A stretch of DNA of 5,974 nucleotides from the NCBI GenBank assembly GCA_900770275.1, contig CAAGJS010000311.1:1-5974 (forward strand), in the 5' to 3' direction. Source of the stretch: Erysipelotrichaceae bacterium. GTDB taxonomy: Bacteria; Bacillota_I; Bacilli_A; Erysipelotrichales; Erysipelotrichaceae. The notes beneath the pieces are model-generated. The model did no database searches and was not told where the DNA came from. It was given only the letters and a program-made list of their open reading frames with translations. Made by a program: the position numbers and the translations under genes. Below are positions 1 through 5,936 of this stretch, in pieces; position 1 is the first letter of the stretch, and each line of letters opens with the position of its first letter.

Positions 1-95
1 AAGACTCTTGCTAAAGGGAGAGAAGTTCCGCAGCGTGATGTGAAAATAGCAAAGTTCTCATTGCCGCATTGCAAAGCCTTTTCAACCACACAGCA

Positions 96-124
96 TCAAA
101 TCTGGTTTAACTTAGCGTTATAAT
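96..124 (+). promoter_or_regulatory. Putative sigma-A-type promoter of the zinc-ribbon gene
   Basis: A perfect -10 hexamer TATAAT lies at 119-124. Seventeen bases upstream, at 96-101, is TCAAAT, a poor match to TTGACA. Transcription would begin near 131 and give a leader of about 29 bases before the ATG at 160. The rest of 1-159 shows no convincing gene. The -10 is seen directly; promoter function is inferred, and the weak -35 is the main doubt. Confidence 0.45.
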
Positions 125-159
125 AAAAATCAGAAGTGGCAGTATCTGGGGGAAATTGA

Positions 160-396
160 ATGGAAGACGGGAAGAAAGTGATTCATGCGTACTGGATTCA
201 TCATACGAAGCAGGATTCAGCTTCTGTGTCGGGTTTTCTCTATCTGCCGGAATGTGATTGTTCTAACTGTCATGGGACGGTAGGCGTTGAGAAGCCGATC
301 TGTCCGTACTGCGGCGCGATCATGGATGGTGAGTCGCAGGGCGATACGGAAGGCGTTGAAGTGGAATCCGTTGGCGGGGAAGAAGAGAAGGACTGA
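160..396 (+). CDS. Small zinc-ribbon protein with acidic tail, function unknown
   Basis: A 78-residue protein starting at ATG 160, 5 bases after a G-rich ribosome site (GGGGGAA, 148-154). It carries five cysteines: Cys32, Cys34 and Cys37 in a CDCSNC cluster, then Cys48 and Cys51 in CPYCG. The CxxC-x10-CPxCG spacing is a zinc-ribbon knuckle pair. The N-terminal 'AYWI' and the 'CPYCGAIMDG' segment resemble a widespread group of short uncharacterised zinc-ribbon proteins in Clostridia and relatives and their prophages (recalled, not searched). The last 20 residues are rich in Glu, Asp and Gly and probably disordered. There is no signal peptide or membrane segment, so it is presumably cytoplasmic. 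It has its own promoter and terminator and so looks monocistronic. Metal binding is well supported; the biological role is unknown. An antisense frame at 217-420 is a shadow. Confidence 0.8.
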   Translation: MEDGKKVIHAYWIHHTKQDSASVSGFLYLPECDCSNCHGTVGVEKPICPYCGAIMDGESQGDTEGVEVESVGGEEEKD

Positions 397-428
397 CCTT
401 CTTCCGCTTTTTGCCGGCATGGAATCGG

Positions 429-450
429 GGCAGCCGTGAGGCTGCCTTTT
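429..450 (+). terminator. Rho-independent terminator after the zinc-ribbon gene
   Basis: A perfect 7-bp stem GGCAGCC (429-435) / GGCTGCC (440-446) encloses the tetraloop GTGA and is followed by TTTT (447-450). It starts 33 bases after the stop codon at 394-396. The T run is short, so some read-through into the following operon is possible. Confidence 0.85.
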
Positions 451-454
451 GCGT

Positions 455-485
455 TACAATAGGCGTCATATAGAGGTTAAAGGAG
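455..485 (+). promoter_or_regulatory. Putative -10 element and ribosome site of the regulator operon
   Basis: TACAAT (455-460) matches the -10 consensus at five of six bases and sits 33 bases before the ATG at 494. That is nearly the same distance as for the other plus-strand promoters in the window. The 17-base-upstream position falls inside the terminator hairpin and shows no -35 match, so the promoter may need an activator, possibly the Lrp-type regulator itself, or be weak. AAGGAG (480-485) is a good Shine-Dalgarno site 8 bases before the ATG and fixes that start. Confidence 0.4.
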
Positions 486-493
486 ATTAGATT

Positions 494-982
494 ATGGATA
501 CGCTGCAGCTGTTGAAGGCTCTGGAACTGAATCCGCGCATTTCGATTGCGGATCTGGCGGATGTTCTGAATGCGTCCGAGGAAGAGGTAAAGGCTGAGAA
601 GGATCATCTTGAGAAGACGCATGTGATCTGCGGCTATCATACGGTGATCAACTGGGATAAGACCAATACGGACAGGGTCAGTGCCATCATTGAGGTCAGT
701 GCGAAGCCGGAGCGTGACGTTGGCTACGATAAGATTGCGCAGCGCATTGCGCGTTTCGATGAAGTGACGTCGCTGTATCTGATGAGCGGAAACAGTGAGT
801 TCATGGTGTTCGTTGAGGGTCAGACGATGCGTGAGATTGCGGACTTCGTTGGTCAGAAGCTGGCGCCGATTGATGGTGTTACTTCGACGGTGACGTGCTT
901 TCTGCTGAAGAAGTACAAGGTGGAAGGGGTCATGATGGAATCGGAGGAGCTGAAGGATGAGCGTCAGCTGGTTACGGCATGA
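494..982 (+). CDS. Lrp/AsnC-family transcriptional regulator (AlaR-like)
   Basis: A 162-residue protein, the usual length for this family. Residues 1-45 form the DNA-binding helix-turn-helix (LLKALELNPRISIADLADVL, then the second helix up to the ICGYHTVIN linker strand). Residues about 62-140 form the RAM (regulator of amino acid metabolism) domain, with the AIIEV strand, the SGNSEFMVFVEG turn and the final TSTVTCFLLKKYK strand. Family members form dimers to octamers and change DNA binding on binding an amino acid. The last 20 residues are a charged tail beyond the core. ATG 494 is chosen from AAGGAG at 480-485. The gene overlaps the downstream aminotransferase by ATGA (979-982), implying translational coupling. 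The same regulator-aminotransferase order occurs in B. subtilis alaR-alaT (yugG-yugH), where AlaR controls the alanine transaminase. Family assignment is firm; alanine as ligand is inferred from the neighbour. Confidence 0.92.
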   Translation: MDTLQLLKALELNPRISIADLADVLNASEEEVKAEKDHLEKTHVICGYHTVINWDKTNTDRVSAIIEVSAKPERDVGYDKIAQRIARFDEVTSLYLMSGNSEFMVFVEGQTMREIADFVGQKLAPIDGVTSTVTCFLLKKYKVEGVMMESEELKDERQLVTA

Positions 983-2145
983 GTGAACTGTTAAGTAAAT
1001 ATGTGCAGAGTCTGGAACCGTCTCTGCTGTGGAAGTTCTTTGATCTGGCCCGCAGTACGCCAGACGTAGTTTCATTGTCGGTTGGTGAGCCGGATTTTCC
1101 GACGCCGTGGCATATCCGTGAGGAAGGTATCTACGCTCTGGAGAAGGGGCGCACCTACTATCCGCCGACGCTTGGTCTGACGCAGTTGAGGGAAGGCATT
1201 GCGGAGTACTATGCGCGCAGGTTTGGCGTGACCGGTTATGCGACGGAGAATGTGCTGGTTACGGTCGGTGCCAGTGAGGCCATTGATCTGGCACTGCGGG
1301 TGACGATGAATGAGGGCGATGAATGTATCGTTCTGGATCCGGGCTATGTGGCCTATGAGCCTTTGGTCAAGATGGTCGGCGGTGTGCCGGTATATCTGAA
1401 GCTGGAAGAAGCGGATGGCTTCAAGGTGAAGCCAGAGCAGCTGGAAGCGCTGATTACGCCGCGTACGAAGGCGATCATTCTGAACTATCCATCCAATCCG
1501 ACCGGCGGTGTGATGAGTGAGGAGGATTATGCGGCAATTGTGCCGATCCTTGCAAAGCATCACATTGTGGCGATCTGTGATGAGATCTATCTGGAGCTGA
1601 CCTATGAGGGTGAGAAGGCTTCGATCGGTAAGTTCCGCGATTTACTGAAGGATCATCTGATTGTGGTCAACGGTTTTTCGAAGGCGTGGTCGATGACGGG
1701 CTGGCGGCTTGGTTATGTGCTGGCGGAGCCGGTGGTGATCGATGCCATGAACAAGGTTCATCAGTTTTCGGCGATGGGCCCTGCGACGCCCTGTCAGTTT
1801 GCGGCAATTGAAGCGGTGAACCCGAGATCGGACAAGGACATTGAGACGCACTTTGATGCCTTCAAGGGGCGGCGCAACTATCTGGTCAATCAGCTGAATA
1901 AGATGGGACTTCCTACCGCGATGCCCAAGGGTGCCTTCTATGTGTTCCCCAACATTACCTCCACAGGTCTTTCGAGCTATGACTTCGCTTCGCGTCTATT
2001 GACGGAGGCGCATGTGGTCGTGATTCCGGGCAATGCGTTCGGGCCGGCCGGGGAAGGCTATGTGCGTATTTCCTATGCGTATTCGCTGGATTCTTTGAAA
2101 GAGGCGTGTGCGCGCATTGCGAAATTTCTGGAGCAGTTTCACTGA
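979..2145 (+). CDS. PLP-dependent class I/II aminotransferase (AlaT-like)
   Basis: A 388-residue cytoplasmic fold-type I aminotransferase, full length for the aspartate aminotransferase group. It moves an amino group between an amino acid and a 2-oxo acid through pyridoxal phosphate. Visible landmarks are VGEPDF (35-40), GAS (97-99, phosphate loop), the PGY..Y segment (121-126), NYPSNPTGG with Asn169 and Asn173, CDEIY with Asp201 and Tyr204 (cofactor ring contacts), SKAWSMTGWRLG with Lys235 as the Schiff-base lysine and Arg243 at the phosphate, and YVRISY with Arg363 for the substrate carboxylate. All catalytic residues are present, so it should be active. Start ATG 979 overlaps the regulator stop; there is no strong close ribosome site, so translation is probably coupled. 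Gene order matches B. subtilis alaR-alaT, suggesting alanine/glutamate:pyruvate transamination. An aspartate or aromatic transaminase is possible, since substrate choice cannot be read from these motifs. Confidence 0.93.
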   Translation: MSELLSKYVQSLEPSLLWKFFDLARSTPDVVSLSVGEPDFPTPWHIREEGIYALEKGRTYYPPTLGLTQLREGIAEYYARRFGVTGYATENVLVTVGASEAIDLALRVTMNEGDECIVLDPGYVAYEPLVKMVGGVPVYLKLEEADGFKVKPEQLEALITPRTKAIILNYPSNPTGGVMSEEDYAAIVPILAKHHIVAICDEIYLELTYEGEKASIGKFRDLLKDHLIVVNGFSKAWSMTGWRLGYVLAEPVVIDAMNKVHQFSAMGPATPCQFAAIEAVNPRSDKDIETHFDAFKGRRNYLVNQLNKMGLPTAMPKGAFYVFPNITSTGLSSYDFASRLLTEAHVVVIPGNAFGPAGEGYVRISYAYSLDSLKEACARIAKFLEQFH

Positions 2146-2147
2146 GT

Positions 2148-3170
2148 ATGGAAGATGAGGAACTGAAGGAGGAGGCTGCGCCTTCTCTGATCGTCAGTAA
2201 AGCTGTTCTTCATGTGCTGGATGCGGCGGACAATCAGATTCTTCGCTCGGAAGATACGCTGAATCTGGAGGATCCGTTTCAGGAAGGCTATGTGATGCGG
2301 CAGGTTCGCCGGATCCATGGTGGTACGACGGCTTCGAAGGGTTATTTTGAAGAGGACAGTCAGGCATTAAAACTTCTGAAAGATTACTTTGAGAAGAAGC
2401 GGGACTTTCTCGATGTTTCTTGGGAAATAATCGAGCCGCTGCAGGAATATGTAAGTGCGCACAGCCGCAGTGTTGACGTGCTGGTGGCAGACTATCAGAA
2501 GGATGGTGTTCCTTACTTCGGGTTCGTTCTGCTCGAAGGGCAGGAAGCACTGATGCATTCGGTGCAAATGAATGAGGCGGGGAAGTCTGTTAATTCGGTA
2601 ATGTCGACGCGGACGATGCCGGCCATGACAAAGCGGGCGAAGAGCTTTGCGGCAGTGAATCTTCTGAACATGGAAATCCGCTTTGCGGATGATATGGACT
2701 GGGACGGAGAAAACATGCTTGCAGATCATATTCTTCACTGCACGAAGGAGAAGAGTACGAAGGAGATTCTGCAGAATGTGCAGGAGATCGCCAGTGAAGT
2801 TGCCCTGAGCCATGATGAGAATCCGAGCCTGTTACTGTCAAGGGTAAAGCAGGCGGTGAAGGACAACGTGGAAGAGGAAGGCAGCTTTTCTCTGGAGGAT
2901 GTGGCGGAAGAAGTGTTCGAGAAGCCGGAGATGAAGCAGCAGTTTCTGAAGCGTACAGCGGAAGAAGAACTTCCGAAGGAGACGCAGACCACCACTGCCG
3001 CAGTCAATCGCTGGATCCGCAATCAGAAGCTGATGACGGATACGGGCATCGAAATCGTGTTTCCGACCGACTATTATCAGAAGACGGATCTGATTGAGTT
3101 CCGTAACAACGAAGACGGCACCATTTCAATCGTGATCAAGAACGTTGGCAAAATTACGAATCGGAAATGA
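2148..3170 (+). CDS. 37-kDa nucleoid-associated protein (NdpA/YejK-like, PF04245)
   Basis: About 340 residues, the usual size for this family, whose Escherichia coli member YejK associates with the nucleoid; its precise biochemical role is poorly defined. The N-terminal SKAVLHVLDAADNQ segment (17-30) matches the family's conserved opening. The C-terminal GIEIVFPTDYYQKTDLIEFR region, then DGTISIVIKNVGKI (323-336), is its conserved end. The middle (about 200-290) is acidic and helical. There is no signal peptide or membrane segment. ATG 2148 lies 2 bases after the aminotransferase stop, with GGAG (2130-2133) 14 bases upstream, so co-transcription and coupling are likely. A GTG at 2106 would overlap the aminotransferase and has no usable site. 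A much stronger AAGGAGGAGG at 2166-2175 lies before an in-frame CTG (2187) that would begin the protein exactly at the family's usual N-terminus. Family assignment is strong; the exact start is open. Confidence 0.85.
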   Translation: MEDEELKEEAAPSLIVSKAVLHVLDAADNQILRSEDTLNLEDPFQEGYVMRQVRRIHGGTTASKGYFEEDSQALKLLKDYFEKKRDFLDVSWEIIEPLQEYVSAHSRSVDVLVADYQKDGVPYFGFVLLEGQEALMHSVQMNEAGKSVNSVMSTRTMPAMTKRAKSFAAVNLLNMEIRFADDMDWDGENMLADHILHCTKEKSTKEILQNVQEIASEVALSHDENPSLLLSRVKQAVKDNVEEEGSFSLEDVAEEVFEKPEMKQQFLKRTAEEELPKETQTTTAAVNRWIRNQKLMTDTGIEIVFPTDYYQKTDLIEFRNNEDGTISIVIKNVGKITNRK

Positions 3171-3174
3171 AATG

Positions 3175-3205
3175 AACCGGGGCTGGATTCTGTTCCGGTT
3201 TTTTT
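3175..3205 (+). terminator. Rho-independent terminator of the regulator-aminotransferase-nucleoid protein operon
   Basis: AACCGG (3175-3180) pairs with CCGGTT (3195-3200). The stem extends inward by two G-T pairs and one C-G pair (3181-3183 with 3192-3194) around an 8-base loop, and is followed by an uninterrupted T run (3199-3205). It starts 4 bases after the stop codon. It lies between convergent genes, but the minus-strand side lacks a good T run, so it probably serves mainly the plus strand. Confidence 0.85.
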
Positions 3206-3224
3206 ATAAATTTTCCGAGTGAAA

Positions 3225-4841
3225 TTATTGTGCACTGGCTTTCACTGCCACATAATGTTCCACCGCATCGTCGGCGTAAATCAGACGCAGGTGGTACGAT
3301 TCGCGGACGATATCAAGGAGCTGACTGCTTTCGGGGAATTTCTTTTCGACAATGAGATCGAAATCGTCTGCCCCGTTTCTCAGGAGATAGTTCTTCATCT
3401 GGTCGCCATAGACGGGAGTTCCAGTGGTGGATGGTGAGAAAACTTCGCCGTTCAGGATGATCCAGGAATAGGAATCTGTTCCTGCGACCATGACTTTATG
3501 GGTTTTGGATTCAATCGTCTGGGCGGCACAGGATTCGAAAAAGTTTTCATCTGCCTGCTCGGTCCAGATTCCTTTGACAACTGTGCTTTGGACAAGGTCG
3601 AAGTGGAAGATGGATCTGGGTGCGCCGCCGGTTACGCGATAAGAGATGCAATAGGCGGAAGCTTGGCAGAGAATTGCGGAAAAAAGAAGGACGAGGATGC
3701 CGGTTTTGTCTTTTTTCCATAACAGGATGATGGCGATCAATGCAAAGGCACAGAATCCTGAGACGGCCATAACGCCGTTGTTGGAGGAATTAAACATGAT
3801 GATCATTGCTGTAAACAGGACCACAAGACATTGCCCCAGAGGTTTGTCTTTCTTTTTGGAGGCGTAATACATTGCAATTAACAGAATAAAGCTGTAGCGA
3901 TAGTAGCCGGCAACCGGGGATACGGATGAGATAAGCAGAGGCCTTAACCCGGCCAGAAAGAGGCTGGTGCAAAACAGCAGGGGATCCGGTATATCCTTCA
4001 TCCTTCGGGGCAATGAAAGCAGACGCTTCCAGCAGAAAAGCACGGTGAAAAAGGCCAGGGATACGAGCAAATATCGGGCTGCGTAGCGGAATTCTGAATG
4101 CAGGCTCATCAGGCGGTCATGGATAGAAAACTGGTGGGAACCGTCCATCAGGATGAGATGAATTATGTCTGCAAATCCTTTGATGCCTCCGTTAGCGATC
4201 AGGCTGGGAATGATCAGAAGAATCCCCAGCAGGAGGGTGGCAAGGATATAGGAAACGGCCGTGGAATGATCTTTTCTAAGGATCATGATGATCAGGACCG
4301 GAATTGCCAGCAGGGATAATGTGGGATAGCAGATTGCAAGAAGAACAGATTTGCTTGCGAAGAGAAGGACATGGATTTCGTTGTATTTCAGATAACGGTA
4401 GAGATCGATCAGGACATAGGTAAGAAACAGGGCAGTGAGATTGGAGTGTTCCATGGAGATGATGCTTTTGGGCGTCAGGGTGAAAAATACCAGCATGCCG
4501 AGGTATGCGGTGGGACGGTCGCCGGTTTCGCTTTTTAGGAAACGATAGAGGGGAATACTGCCGAGAAAATAGAGTACGGCACTGAAGAAGCGGAAGAGCA
4601 GTACTGTATATGATACGGAAATGAGGCGGCACAAAAGAAACAGCGGTGTCATCAGCAGGGCTGAGAACTGATAGGGATCCCAAAGGTCCCGAAGGTACAT
4701 ATGCCCCTGCGAGAAGCGGTACATCATGGAAAAGGCGTATTGTTCGTCGCAGTCAAAACCGAGATGAATCTTGATCAGGACGCTCAGGGTAACAAAAAGC
4801 AGCAGTAAGATTTCAGATGCTTTTGTGACAGTTTTATTCAT
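3225..4841 (-). CDS. Polytopic membrane protein, GT-C-like glycosyltransferase candidate
   Basis: About 538 residues from ATG 4841 (numbering used here). It has roughly 11 to 13 hydrophobic segments between residues 8 and 397, for example 10-27, 57-77, 134-150, 157-185, 193-215, 254-272, 336-352, 357-374 and 379-397. A non-membrane C-terminal domain (about 400-538) follows. After the first helix comes GFDCDEQYAF with Asp30, Asp32 and Glu33. An acidic pair in the first outer loop followed by aromatics is the catalytic signature of GT-C enzymes such as ArnT and PMT, which move sugars from polyprenyl-phosphate donors outside the membrane. The ordinary reading is therefore a cell-envelope mannosyl- or arabinosyl-type transferase; donor and acceptor are unknown, and a non-enzymatic membrane protein cannot be excluded. 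A GTG at 4853 (542 residues) is an alternative start; neither start has a clear ribosome site. A weak TAGAAT -10 (plus 4863-4868) is the only promoter candidate. The gene stands alone. Confidence 0.75.
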   Translation of the reverse strand: MNKTVTKASEILLLLFVTLSVLIKIHLGFDCDEQYAFSMMYRFSQGHMYLRDLWDPYQFSALLMTPLFLLCRLISVSYTVLLFRFFSAVLYFLGSIPLYRFLKSETGDRPTAYLGMLVFFTLTPKSIISMEHSNLTALFLTYVLIDLYRYLKYNEIHVLLFASKSVLLAICYPTLSLLAIPVLIIMILRKDHSTAVSYILATLLLGILLIIPSLIANGGIKGFADIIHLILMDGSHQFSIHDRLMSLHSEFRYAARYLLVSLAFFTVLFCWKRLLSLPRRMKDIPDPLLFCTSLFLAGLRPLLISSVSPVAGYYRYSFILLIAMYYASKKKDKPLGQCLVVLFTAMIIMFNSSNNGVMAVSGFCAFALIAIILLWKKDKTGILVLLFSAILCQASAYCISYRVTGGAPRSIFHFDLVQSTVVKGIWTEQADENFFESCAAQTIESKTHKVMVAGTDSYSWIILNGEVFSPSTTGTPVYGDQMKNYLLRNGADDFDLIVEKKFPESSQLLDIVRESYHLRLIYADDAVEHYVAVKASAQ

Positions 4842-4900
4842 CGTTGCAATCACTATGCATCTATTCTACCGTAGGCGGCCTGAGGGAAAGAGTATGTGAC

Positions 4901-4953
4901 TTGGATTTTTCCAATGAAGGGGCTACACTTCCTCTGTGTTGAAGAAAGAAGGG
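4901..4953 (+). promoter_or_regulatory. Putative promoter and ribosome site of the SAM hydrolase gene, with a small inverted repeat
   Basis: TTGGAT (4901-4906) and TACACT (4924-4929) are separated by exactly 17 bases and match -35 and -10 consensus partially (three and four of six). The -10 ends 34 bases before the ATG at 4964. The -35 overlaps a perfect inverted repeat, TTGGA (4901-4905), TTTT, TCCAA (4910-4914), which could be an operator or chance. A purine-rich stretch with AGAAGGG ending at 4953 serves as ribosome site about 10 bases before the ATG. Confidence 0.45.
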
Positions 4954-4963
4954 TGGGGTGTGC

Positions 4964-5809
4964 ATGGAAACAAATGGAATTCTGGTTCTGCAGAGTGATT
5001 TCGGTTTAGTAGATGGTGCGGTTGCGGCGATGACAGGCGTAGCTCTGTCAGTGGATCCGTCGCTGCGTGTGTACAATCTGACGCATGAGATTCCGCCCTA
5101 TGATACGTTTGAGGCTTCCTATCGTCTGTTACAGGCGGTACCTTACTGGCCTGAGGGTACCGTGTTTGTGTCGGTCGTAGATCCGGGCGTTGGCTCGAAG
5201 AGAAAGTCGGTTGTTGCACGTACAAGTCGCGGGCAGCTGATCGTAAGTCCGGATAACGGGACATTGACGCATATTGATCGTGTCATCGGCATTGAAGAAG
5301 TGCGTGAAATTGAGGAGTCGGTTGGCCGTCGGCGTGACAGTGAGCACAGCTGGACGTTCCATGGTCGTGATGTCTATGCCTATACTGGCGCACTTCTGGC
5401 ATCGGGACAGATTCAGCTGGAGGATATCGGACCTGCATTTGATCCGAAGGATATCATCCGTCTCGAAGGTAAGAAAGCTGTTCTGGAAGGCAATGCAATC
5501 ACAGGAACGATTGAGACACTGGATGTACGCTTCGGGTCGCTTTGGACGGATATCAGCCGTCAGCTGTTTGAGCAGCTCAATATCCCGGTTCATGAGCAGG
5601 TGGACGTCAGTATCTATCGTGGCAAGACGCGTGTCTATCATTCGTTTGTGACATATGGTCATACGTTTGCGGAGGTTGAGATCGGTGAGCCGCTGCTGTA
5701 TGTGAACTCGATGGATCACATCGGCCTGGCCATCAATCAGGGAAACTTTGCGAAGGCCTACAACATCGGTACCCGTGATCCCTGGATCATTCGCCTCGAG
5801 AAGCATTGA
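4964..5809 (+). CDS. SAM hydrolase (adenosine-forming), DUF62 / SAM hydroxide adenosyltransferase family
   Basis: A 281-residue protein, near the family's usual size. Characterised relatives cleave S-adenosylmethionine to adenosine and methionine using water; the family also includes the halogenases FlA and SalL. Signatures in order: QSDFGLVDGAVAAMTGV with Asp12, NLTHEI (38-43), VDPGVGSKRK with Asp73 and Arg80, SPDNG (95-99), and TFHGRDVYAYTGALLASG with His133. Asp73, Arg80 and His133 fit the Asp-Arg-His set described for the hydroxide-using members, favouring hydrolase over halogenase. The C-terminal beta domain begins near 170, with LDVRFGSLWTDI (186-197) and YVNSMDHIGLAINQGNFA (246-263). 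The usual FGN..TN core there reads FGS..TD, a change near the adenine pocket. ATG 4964 is preferred over GTG 4958 by ribosome-site spacing. The protein has no signal peptide and is presumably cytoplasmic. It is a single-gene unit divergent from the membrane protein. The physiological role of this family is unsettled. Confidence 0.9.
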   Translation: METNGILVLQSDFGLVDGAVAAMTGVALSVDPSLRVYNLTHEIPPYDTFEASYRLLQAVPYWPEGTVFVSVVDPGVGSKRKSVVARTSRGQLIVSPDNGTLTHIDRVIGIEEVREIEESVGRRRDSEHSWTFHGRDVYAYTGALLASGQIQLEDIGPAFDPKDIIRLEGKKAVLEGNAITGTIETLDVRFGSLWTDISRQLFEQLNIPVHEQVDVSIYRGKTRVYHSFVTYGHTFAEVEIGEPLLYVNSMDHIGLAINQGNFAKAYNIGTRDPWIIRLEKH

Positions 5810-5819
5810 TCATCATGAT

Positions 5820-5896
5820 TCGTGTGGGGGCCGCAACAGTTCAGACTGCTGCGTCGAGCTTGCTGATAAAGTAAGCTTCTGAATGCACCGCAACGA
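5820..5896 (+). other. Possible structured RNA / 3' trailer with a three-way-junction fold
   Basis: By hand folding, an outer helix pairs 5820-5828 with 5888-5896 (eight pairs, two single-base bulges). It encloses one hairpin at 5833-5840 / 5845-5852 (one A-C mismatch, loop TCAG) and another at 5857-5863 / 5871-5877 (AGCTTGC / GTAAGCT, loop TGATAAA). The terminator stem starts 3 bases later. No known riboswitch class was recognised. It may be the 3' trailer of the SAM hydrolase mRNA, a processed small RNA, or chance pairing. Confidence 0.25.
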
Positions 5897-5898
5897 CC

Positions 5899-5935
5899 AA
5901 AAATCCCAGTTGGAAACATTCCGACTGGGATTTTT
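5899..5935. terminator. Strong bidirectional rho-independent terminator
   Basis: A 17-bp stem pairs 5899-5915 with 5919-5935 around a 3-base loop, with one G-T pair. The arms read AAAAATCCCAGTTGGAA and TTCCGACTGGGATTTTT. The A run on one side and T run on the other give a U tract on both strands. It ends the SAM hydrolase transcript and is placed to end a convergent minus-strand transcript too. Confidence 0.92.
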
Positions 5936-5936
5936 G

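Noticed and set aside
1..123. Open plus-strand frame from the left edge to tandem TAA TAA at 121-126
   Set aside because: About 40 codons can stay open by chance; the translation (ending IWFNLAL) is not recognisable, codon use differs from the real genes nearby, and its stops overlap the TATAAT promoter.
320..1075. Long minus-strand open frame (251 codons) opposite the zinc-ribbon and regulator genes
   Set aside because: It lies antisense to well-supported genes, crosses a terminator, and reads as Arg/His/Leu-rich low-quality sequence with no recognisable domain; it is a shadow.
2106..2147. GTG 2106 as the start of the nucleoid-associated protein
   Set aside because: It would overlap the aminotransferase by 40 bases, has its only purine-rich site 1 base away, and adds residues (MCAHCEISG...) unlike the family's N-terminus.
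4098..4319. Plus-strand open frames inside the membrane-protein gene (also 3219-3437 and 3498-3722)
   Set aside because: They lie antisense to the long membrane ORF, with no ribosome site or recognisable domain.
5129..5806. Minus-strand open frame (225 codons) opposite the SAM hydrolase
   Set aside because: It mirrors a gene with complete family motifs and shows no domain of its own.
5820..5899. tRNA-like element ending in ACGACCA
   Set aside because: There is no TTCRA-type T loop, no canonical D arm or anticodon arm, and the outer helix has two bulges, so it is not a tRNA.
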